DNA of 12,222 bases from positions 1 through 12,222 of the forward strand of contig DASSBN010000046.1 of assembly GCA_035698665.1 (NCBI GenBank), given 5' to 3'. Positions 5,764 to 12,222 of the stretch are shown piece by piece. The stretch's first letter is position 1. Each line of letters begins with the position of its first letter. The notes below the pieces were generated by a model that was not told the DNA's origin, did no database searches, and saw nothing but the letters and a program-made list of their open reading frames with translations. Source of the stretch: DATEOR01 sp035698665. GTDB lineage: Bacteria; Actinomycetota; Thermoleophilia; Gaiellales; Gaiellaceae. The position numbers and the translations under genes are program-made.

Positions 5764-6402
5764 CTACGAACCCCTCCCGATCCACTCCTCGCCCCCCTCG
5801 TAGACCTCCTTCTTCCACAAGGGCACGGTCTGCTTGAGCGTGTCGATCGCGTCCCGGCAGGCTGCGAGCGCGTCCTGGCGGTGCGGCGCGGAGACGGCGA
5901 TCGCCACGCTCGCCTCGCCGATCTCGCAGACACCCACCCGGTGCGTGATGGCGATCGTGCAGAGCTCGTAGCGCTCCTGCAGCTTTTCGGCAAGGTCTGC
6001 CATGACTGTCTCTGCCATGCCCTCGTAGGCCTCGTACTCGAGACGGACGACCTTTCGGCCGCGCGACTCGGCGCGGACAGTTCCGACGAACGTTGCGATT
6101 GCTCCCGCGCGCTCGTCCTCGACCTCGCACACGACCGCGGCCAGTTCGATCCGGTCCTCCGTGAGGCGAAAGGCGCCGCCGGAGACCGGCGGGATGAGCG
6201 CAACCTCGTCACCATCTGCGAGCTTCCGCTCGCGCTCGACATAGGTGCGGTTGACGGCGTAGACGAGGCCGGCGGGCTCATTCCCGAGCTCGAGCGCGGG
6301 CCAAACGTCCTCGACGCGGGCTCCCTCCCCGAGCTCGAGGTCGCGCCTTCCGGTTCCCGCATGCTCGCGCAGGCCGGCGAAAAGCCTCACCGTGACTCGC
6401 AT
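5764..6402 (-). CDS. Fused molybdopterin synthase, MoaD-MoaE
   Basis: The 212-residue product joins both subunits of molybdopterin synthase, which inserts two sulfurs into cyclic pyranopterin monophosphate. Residues 1-76 are MoaD, a ubiquitin-like sulfur carrier: MRVTVRLFAGLREHAG at the start and PPVSGG (71-76) at the normal MoaD C-terminus. Residues about 77-212 are MoaE: ATFVGTVRAESRGRKVVRLE, HRVG (154-157), the APHR motif (172-175), LK (189-190) and WKKE (196-199), matching the family's catalytic His-Arg and lysines. MoaD works through a free C-terminal Gly thiocarboxylate, so cleavage after GG76 is expected; M. tuberculosis MoaX is a precedent for such a fusion. ATG 6402 is chosen because MoaD homology begins exactly there, although the frame is open further upstream. 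No Shine-Dalgarno is present. Other moa genes are not nearby. Confidence 0.92.
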   Translation of the reverse strand: MRVTVRLFAGLREHAGTGRRDLELGEGARVEDVWPALELGNEPAGLVYAVNRTYVERERKLADGDEVALIPPVSGGAFRLTEDRIELAAVVCEVEDERAGAIATFVGTVRAESRGRKVVRLEYEAYEGMAETVMADLAEKLQERYELCTIAITHRVGVCEIGEASVAIAVSAPHRQDALAACRDAIDTLKQTVPLWKKEVYEGGEEWIGRGS

Positions 6403-6408
6403 GGGCGT

Positions 6409-6415
6409 TAGCCTA
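6409..6415. promoter_or_regulatory. Symmetric TANNNTA element, putative bidirectional -10 for two leaderless genes
   Basis: TAGCCTA reads TAGCCT on the plus strand (6409-6414) and TAGGCT on the minus strand (6415-6410). Both fit the TANNNT -10 consensus. Each is followed by exactly 7 bases before the A of an ATG: 6422 for the mutase and 6402 for moaDE. Neither start has a usable Shine-Dalgarno; the GAGG before the mutase is only 2 bases from its ATG. The -35 regions are weak on both sides. The geometry suits divergent leaderless transcription from one shared element. Confidence 0.45.
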
Positions 6416-6421
6416 GAGGCG

Positions 6422-8004
<1,583 letters not shown>

Positions 8005-8008
<4 letters not shown>

Positions 8009-8505
8009 CGCTCGAGGACGAGGTCGTCCTGCTGCGGCCGTACGAAAAGGGCGACGTGCCGGCGATCGTGGCCGCCTGCCAGGACCCGGAGATCTCGCGC
8101 TGGACGTCGGTGCCCTCGCCCTACACCGAGGCCGACGCGCTGCAATGGCTCGAGTCGGATGAGGAAGAGACCTTCGCGATCGTGGACCGATCGACCGGTG
8201 AGCTGCTCGGGTCGATCGGCGTGCGCTACCCGGCCGGCGGGATCGGCGAGGCCGGCTACTGGGTGAAACGTGGGGCTCGCGGGCGCGGGATCGCGACGCG
8301 GGCGCTCGCGCTCCTCTCACGCTGGGCGCTCGGAGAGAAAGAGCTGGGCCGCTTCCAGGTGCGGGTCGACGTGGAGAACGAGGCGTCGCAGCGTGTGGCC
8401 GAAAAGGCCGGCTTCGTGCGGGAAGGCGTCCTGCGGTCCTCCCTCGAGCTGAAGGGCGAGAGACGCGACGTCGTCATGTATTCGCTCGTTCGCGAAGATC
8501 TGTAG
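8005..8505 (+). CDS. GNAT family N-acetyltransferase (RimJ/RimL-like)
   Basis: The 166-residue product has the single-domain GNAT fold. It starts MTLEDEVVLLRPYEKGDVPA, typical of the RimJ/RimL/Acetyltransf_3 group. The acetyl-CoA pyrophosphate-binding loop is RGARGRGIATRA (89-100), preceded by the strand GEAGYWVK. The C-terminal motif NEASQRVAEKAGF (125-137) and GVLRSSLELKGERRDVVMYS complete the family pattern. It acetylates an amino group on a protein, peptide or small molecule; the substrate cannot be read from sequence. The GTG start at 8005 lies inside the mutase stop (GTGA overlap), so the two are co-transcribed and translationally coupled. A role in acyl-CoA metabolism is only guilt by association. 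Confidence 0.9.
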
Positions 8506-8548
8506 GGGGCCACCCCGAGCCACCACCCGCTTTCGAGCGTAACCCCCA

Positions 8549-8594
8549 AGACCGCGCGCGTGGCGCGCCACATGTGGCGAGATGCGCGCGGTCT
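8549..8594. promoter_or_regulatory. Large palindrome abutting the carboxylase ribosome-binding site
   Basis: Outer arms AGACCGCGCGC (8549-8559) and GCGCGCGGTCT (8584-8594) are perfect 11-base complements. Between them lies a perfect 14-base palindrome, CGCCACATGTGGCG (8566-8579), whose centre is offset by one base from the outer one. The second arm ends just before AAGGAAGA (8596-8603), the Shine-Dalgarno of the gene at 8612. It could be a dimeric repressor operator, an RNA hairpin affecting initiation, or a terminator for the mutase-GNAT operon (no T-run). Confidence 0.55.
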
Positions 8595-8611
8595 GAAGGA
8601 AGATAGGCGCG

Positions 8612-10180
8612 GTGGCCAAGGCGGAGGACAAGGGGACGCGCGCCAAGCTCGAGGAGCTGCAGGCTCTTCGCGACGAGGCGCTGCACTCCGGCGACGAGCG
8701 CGCCGTCGAGCGCCAGCGCTCACGCGGCAAGCTTCTCGCCCGCGAGCGCATCGAGAAGCTGCTCGACCCGGGCAGCTTCGTCGAGCTCGACCGCTATGTG
8801 CGCCACCGCAACCCGCACTTCGGGATGCTGGAGCGCAGGCCCTGGGGTGACGCCGTCGTCACCGGCTACGGGACGATCTTCGGCCGGCGCGTCTTCGTCT
8901 TCTCCCAGGACTTCACCGTCTTCGGGGGCACGCTCTCCGAAGCCTTCGCCGAGAAGATCTGCAAGGTGATGGACCTCGCGCTCAAGTACGGCTGCCCGCT
9001 GATCGGGATCAACGACTCCGGCGGCGCGAGGATCCAGGAAGGCGTCGTCTCGCTGGGCGGCTACGCGGAGATCTTCTGGCGAAACGTGCAGGCCTCGGGC
9101 GTCATCCCGCAGATCAGTCTCGTGATGGGCCCGACGGCCGGCGGCGCCGTGTACTCGCCGGCCATGACCGACTTCGTGCTCATGGTCAAGGAGAGCTCCT
9201 ACATGTTCATCACGGGGCCCGAGGTCGTGAAGACCGTGACCGGGGAGGACGTGAGCTTCGAGGAGCTCGGCGGCGCCGCGACGCACGCGTCGAAGTCCGG
9301 GGTCGCGCACTTCACGGCGGACGACGAGGAGGCGTGCCTCGAGGACGCGCGCTACCTGCTCTCGTTCCTCCCGCAGAACAACGTCGACCCGCCGCCGTAC
9401 TTCGAGCCCTCCGACCCGATCGGGCGCGAGGATGCCGAGCTCGACACGCTGATCCCGGACGAGCCCACCAAGCCCTACGACATGCGCGCGGTGATCGAAA
9501 AGATCGTCGACGACGGCGAGCTGCTCGAGGTGCAGGAGCTCTGGGCGGAGAACATCGTCTGCGCCTTCGCACGGCTCGGCGGCCATCCGGTCGGCGTCGT
9601 CGCGAACAACCCGCGCGCGCTCGCCGGCACGCTCGACATCGACTCGTCCGTGAAGGCCGCCCGCTTCGTCCGCTTCTGCGACGCGTTCAACATCCCGCTC
9701 GTCACCTTCGTCGACGTGCCGGGCTTCCTTCCGGGAACGGCGCAGGAATGGGGCGGGATCATCCGCCACGGCGCGAAGCTCCTCTACGCCTACTGCGAGG
9801 CGACGGTGCCGAAGATCGCGCTCATCACGCGCAAGGCGTACGGCGGCGCGTACGACGTCATGAGCTCGAAGCACATCCGCGCCGACTTCAACTTCGCGTG
9901 GCCGACGGCAGAGGTCGCCGTCATGGGCCCCGAGGGCGCCGTGAACATCGTCTTCCGCAAGGAGCTCGAGGAGGCGGCCGATCCCGAGGCTCGCCGCGCG
10001 GAGCTCATCGAGGAGTACAAGGAGCAGTTCGCGAACCCGTACGTCGCCGCCGAGCGTGGCTACGTGGACGACGTCATCGAGCCGCGCCGGACACGGCCCG
10101 TGCTCATCGACGCGCTCAAGACTGCGATCACGAAGCGCGAGCGCCGCCCCCCGCGCAAACACGGGAACATCCCGCTCTAG
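8612..10180 (+). CDS. Acyl-CoA (propionyl-CoA-type) carboxylase beta subunit, carboxyltransferase
   Basis: The 522-residue product, full length for the family, is the carboxyltransferase subunit that moves CO2 from biotin to an acyl-CoA. The N-half carboxyltransferase domain shows GINDSGGARIQEGV (132-145) and GPTAGGAVYSPA (173-184), the acyl-CoA-side oxyanion glycines. The C-half shows DVPGFLPGTAQEWGGIIRHG (368-387) and ITRKAYGGAYDVMSSKH (405-421), the biotin side, and it ends HGNIPL as is usual. Asp415 in GAYDVMS corresponds to Asp422 of S. coelicolor PccB, the residue linked to propionyl-CoA preference, so propionyl-CoA is the likely substrate. GTG 8612 is chosen for AAGGAAGA (8596-8603) upstream. 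It needs a biotinylated alpha subunit not encoded here. Its product, (S)-methylmalonyl-CoA, would feed the mutase after epimerisation. The stop overlaps the convergent gene's stop (CTAG). Confidence 0.94.
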   Translation: MAKAEDKGTRAKLEELQALRDEALHSGDERAVERQRSRGKLLARERIEKLLDPGSFVELDRYVRHRNPHFGMLERRPWGDAVVTGYGTIFGRRVFVFSQDFTVFGGTLSEAFAEKICKVMDLALKYGCPLIGINDSGGARIQEGVVSLGGYAEIFWRNVQASGVIPQISLVMGPTAGGAVYSPAMTDFVLMVKESSYMFITGPEVVKTVTGEDVSFEELGGAATHASKSGVAHFTADDEEACLEDARYLLSFLPQNNVDPPPYFEPSDPIGREDAELDTLIPDEPTKPYDMRAVIEKIVDDGELLEVQELWAENIVCAFARLGGHPVGVVANNPRALAGTLDIDSSVKAARFVRFCDAFNIPLVTFVDVPGFLPGTAQEWGGIIRHGAKLLYAYCEATVPKIALITRKAYGGAYDVMSSKHIRADFNFAWPTAEVAVMGPEGAVNIVFRKELEEAADPEARRAELIEEYKEQFANPYVAAERGYVDDVIEPRRTRPVLIDALKTAITKRERRPPRKHGNIPL

Positions 10181-11049
10181 GTCAGCCAGTCGAGGGCACG
10201 CGCCCCGAACGGAAGGGTGGCAATCGCCTTCGTGGTGCCGGTGCGTGCGACGACCGTGGCGTCGTCCGTCGAGATAGCGACGTAGCGCTCATCGGGGGAC
10301 CACGCGATGGCGGTCGCCCCGCGCACCGTGGGGAGGCCGATCGGATCCCCTCCGCGGCTCAGCATCGCGTACTCCCGCTCCGGGTCGACGCGCGCGAAGG
10401 CGAAGTTGCCGATCGGCGAGGCGCGCAGATCCTCGATGTGGGCTCCGATGCGGGGCACGAAGGTCTCGAGGCCGCCCTGCGCAAAGACGGCCGCCGCGCT
10501 GTCGCCGCGCTTCTCCAGGATTGCGACGAAGCTCGTCAGGCCGAACCAGCTCACCTGCGCGAGCCTCCACGCGCCCGCGTCGTCGACACCCGCGGCGCCG
10601 AGAGCCTCTGTGAGCTGCGGGCGCGAGAAGACGATGAAGGGCGCGCCGTGCCGGCGGGCGATCACGATGTTGCCGTCGCGCACGACACTGAGGGCGCCGT
10701 CTTCCCGCCACGCCGGGGCGCACCCGTCCACGTTCGGAAACTGGACACCGCCCGAGGTCCTCACGGACGTGAAATCGCCGTTGCAGCGCGCGACGATCGA
10801 CCCGTCCTGGCTCCATTTGCGCCCGTTGCAGTCCGGTGGATGCGGCGCGTGCTCCGCCGCCAGGCTCGGTAGGCGGAAGGCGTGCGTCTGGCATCCCGCG
10901 TCGGCGGTGACCATGATTCCGTGGAGGATGCGCGGGGCCGGCGCCTGCGCGCCGGACGCGTCCGCGTGGTTTCGGATGCCGTCCGCGACGGCAACCACGA
11001 CGAGCACGAGGACTGCGCCCGCCACGATCCATGTCGCCGTGCCGCGCAT
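10177..11049 (-). CDS. Membrane-anchored WD40/PD40-like beta-propeller protein (paralogue 2)
   Basis: The 290-residue product starts at ATG 11049, overlapping the upstream TGA by one base (TGATG), so translation is coupled. Residues 6-23 form an uncleaved-looking membrane anchor (or signal peptide), and the rest is probably extracytoplasmic. Repeated strand patterns with APAWREDGALSVVRDGNIVI (111-130) and AIAWSPDERYVAISTDD (247-263) are typical of WD40-like/PD40 (TolB-type) propeller blades. It has several cysteines (C53, C74, C89, C110) consistent with extracellular disulfides. The adjacent upstream gene is a diverged paralogue with matching blocks. No enzyme motif is visible; a sensor or scaffold role is possible but unproven. 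Its stop overlaps that of the carboxylase gene by 4 bases. Confidence 0.75.
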   Translation of the reverse strand: MRGTATWIVAGAVLVLVVVAVADGIRNHADASGAQAPAPRILHGIMVTADAGCQTHAFRLPSLAAEHAPHPPDCNGRKWSQDGSIVARCNGDFTSVRTSGGVQFPNVDGCAPAWREDGALSVVRDGNIVIARRHGAPFIVFSRPQLTEALGAAGVDDAGAWRLAQVSWFGLTSFVAILEKRGDSAAAVFAQGGLETFVPRIGAHIEDLRASPIGNFAFARVDPEREYAMLSRGGDPIGLPTVRGATAIAWSPDERYVAISTDDATVVARTGTTKAIATLPFGARALDWLT

Positions 11050-11975
11050 CACCGCCAGGCCACGTCGCGGGCTGAGATATCGAGGCGGCGTACCCGCGCA
11101 TCGCCAGTGGCGGGTCGGAACAGATAGACGCCGCCCCGTTCTGTTGCGAGAAGGGCCCATCGCTCGGTGGGCGACCAAGCCAGTGCGTGCACACCCGCGA
11201 GGGGCGGCATCACAACCGGCCCTCCTTTGGCGTCGAAGGTGCCAGCGAGATCGCCGTCGATCCAAATCGAGACGAACGTGCGTCGGGGACTGATGGAGAG
11301 CGCCGCAGTTCGATACGGCAATAGGTGGGTCCTGACTACCACGCGTCCGTCGTCGACGATCAGGAGTCGGCTGGCCCGAGAGATTGCTGCGAAACGCGTC
11401 GCAGAAAACCAGACCGTACTTGCCAGCGGGTGCGGGTAGACGATGTGGGCGCAGCGCGCCGTTGCGTTGTCGGCGGGCAGCGTGAACAGCCGCTCGCCGG
11501 GCTCGCAGTCGATGCTCCATTCGACGAGCTTGCCGTCGCGGACCTGAGTCAGCGTGCCGTCAGGTTTGAACGCGGGTGCGCGCCCGCGGACGACAATCGT
11601 CTGCTCAGGGCCGGCCTCGAGACTGAAGCCATCCTCTCGAGGCACTGCCACCACCCCGCCAAGCGGGCTCCACACGGATCCTTCCGGCGCGGCCTTCGTC
11701 CCGTCCGGAGAGAGCGAGAAGCGGCATTCGTCGTAGCTCGGCGGCTGGGCCTCGGTGAACCCCGCGAGCCGTAGAGAACGGAGGCGGCAGCCCTCCGAGG
11801 GATCGCTGTAGAAGACGGTGCCCATCGAGCCGGCGGGCACACCGGGAGGCACGATGCGGCGCTCGGCTTGGGCCGCGGCGGCCTGCCCGCGATCCCGCAG
11901 CCCGCCGCGCAGCGCGTCGGCCGCCGCAGCCGCGGCGACGGCGAGAACTGCCGCGAGCACGAGCCACGTGCGCAT
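11049..11975 (-). CDS. Membrane-anchored WD40/PD40-like beta-propeller protein (paralogue 1)
   Basis: The 308-residue product starts at ATG 11975 (weak Shine-Dalgarno). An Ala/Leu/Val-rich N-terminal segment (about 3-20) is a signal anchor, followed by an Ala/Gln/Arg linker. Blade-like blocks are APAFKPDGTLTQVRDGKLVE (133-152) and ALAWSPTERWALLATERGG (264-282). These align with APAWREDGALSVVRDGNIV and AIAWSPDERYVAISTDD of the downstream gene, and C63/C84 align with C53/C74. The two genes therefore form a tandem duplicate in one operon (TGATG junction). The protein is predicted to face the cell exterior. Sequence divergence is high, so the partners may have distinct ligands or form a heteromeric pair. 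Function unknown. The preceding gene on the same strand encodes an HD-GYP protein 36 bp away. Confidence 0.72.
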   Translation of the reverse strand: MRTWLVLAAVLAVAAAAAADALRGGLRDRGQAAAAQAERRIVPPGVPAGSMGTVFYSDPSEGCRLRSLRLAGFTEAQPPSYDECRFSLSPDGTKAAPEGSVWSPLGGVVAVPREDGFSLEAGPEQTIVVRGRAPAFKPDGTLTQVRDGKLVEWSIDCEPGERLFTLPADNATARCAHIVYPHPLASTVWFSATRFAAISRASRLLIVDDGRVVVRTHLLPYRTAALSISPRRTFVSIWIDGDLAGTFDAKGGPVVMPPLAGVHALAWSPTERWALLATERGGVYLFRPATGDARVRRLDISARDVAWR

Positions 11976-12011
11976 CTCAAAGACGATACGCCGCTCGCGC
12001 GGCAGGCGTGC

Positions 12012-12222
12012 CTACGCGGTTTCGAGGACGACGAGCTCCGGCAGGCGCGGCTCGTCGAACTCTTCCTTGAACGCGGTGACGACCTCGGGGTCGAACTGCG
12101 TCCCGGCGCAGCGCTCGAGCTCGGAGATGGCGCGCTCGTGCGAGAGCTTGGAGCGATAGACGCGGTCGGTCGTCATCGCGTCGTAGGCATCGGCGACGAA
12201 GAGGATCCTGGAGCCGAGCGGG
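12012..12222 (-). CDS. HD-GYP/HD domain phosphohydrolase, C-terminal fragment
   Basis: The frame enters from the right window edge and ends at TAG 12014-12012, giving the last 69 residues. SRILFVADAYDAMTTDRVYR (4-23) is the conserved stretch C-terminal to the HD-GYP catalytic motif (D.YDAMT.DR.YR). AGTQFDPEVVTAF (39-51) is the usual 'G.QFDP.VV' close of the domain. HD-GYP proteins are metal-dependent phosphodiesterases that degrade cyclic di-GMP, often fused to GAF, PAS or response-regulator domains. The catalytic HD and GYP residues lie outside the window, so activity cannot be judged. It is on the same strand as, and 36 bp before, the propeller-like pair; co-transcription is plausible. Confidence 0.85.
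   Translation of the reverse strand, partial: PLGSRILFVADAYDAMTTDRVYRSKLSHERAISELERCAGTQFDPEVVTAFKEEFDEPRLPELVVLETA

Noticed and set aside
6392..6421. Upstream GTG 6392 or ATG 6401 as the mutase start
   Set aside because: They would overlap the moaDE start codon and add residues unlike family N-termini; no Shine-Dalgarno favours them over ATG 6422.
8612..8629. Mutase and carboxylase both begin MAKAED
   Set aside because: Six shared residues with different codons and no further similarity; more likely coincidence or initiation-region bias than homology.
8720..10162. 480-residue minus-strand ORF opposite the carboxylase gene
   Set aside because: Arg/Glu/Val/Leu-rich antisense shadow; the plus-strand protein is full-length with all carboxyltransferase motifs.
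9334..10872. 512-residue plus-strand ORF spanning the carboxylase 3' end and the propeller gene
   Set aside because: Arg-rich out-of-frame reading across two real genes on opposite strands.

Overview
The window is GC-rich (about 70% in the core metabolic genes), with short intergenic gaps, frequent GTG/TTG starts and many small secreted proteins. The mix (VanW-type protein, BioY, SRPBCC protein, LOG-like protein, polytopic M50 protease, B12-dependent mutase large subunit without a cobalamin domain, secreted small-protein families, HD-GYP protein) suggests a chromosomal segment of an actinobacterium. Thermoleophilia (Gaiellales/Solirubrobacterales type) is my best guess. This is inferred from protein style; no rRNA or tRNA gene is present to confirm it.

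Layout. 1-441: 3' end of a VanW-family gene. 623-1207: biotin transporter substrate component BioY. 1268-1735: SRPBCC (cyclase/dehydrase-like) protein, abutting the convergent minus-strand pair LOG-family protein (1736-2437) and M50 site-2-type protease (2439-3290). 3383-5510: four plus-strand genes for small exported proteins of unknown function; a strong intrinsic terminator follows the first, and the last two are tandem paralogues sharing an FFDCTGPAGTP motif. A stray copy of the moaE 3' end lies at 4469-4522, before the paralogue pair. The intact moaE 3' end lies after the pair, so the block is flanked by direct repeats. 5764-6402 (minus): fused molybdopterin synthase MoaD-MoaE. 6422-8008: methylmalonyl-CoA mutase-type large subunit, divergent from moaDE with only 19 bp between start codons, followed by a translationally coupled GNAT acetyltransferase (8005-8505). 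8612-10180: propionyl-CoA-type carboxylase beta subunit, preceded by a large palindrome. 10177-11975 (minus): two coupled, membrane-anchored beta-propeller-like paralogues. 12012-12222 (minus): C-terminus of an HD-GYP phosphohydrolase.

How the genes fit together. The carboxylase beta subunit and the mutase are consecutive activities of propionyl-CoA to succinyl-CoA conversion. The carboxylase needs biotin, which BioY could help supply. The biotin-carrying alpha subunit, the epimerase and the cobalamin-binding small subunit are not in the window and would have to be encoded elsewhere. MoaDE serves molybdenum cofactor synthesis and is linked to the mutase only by position.

I see no phage, CRISPR, toxin-antitoxin or defence system. 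The most unusual points are: the duplicated moaE tail bracketing the secreted-protein pair; a symmetric TANNNTA element placed to drive moaDE and the mutase divergently as leaderless genes; the palindrome before the carboxylase; and the paired propeller-like proteins next to the HD-GYP gene.
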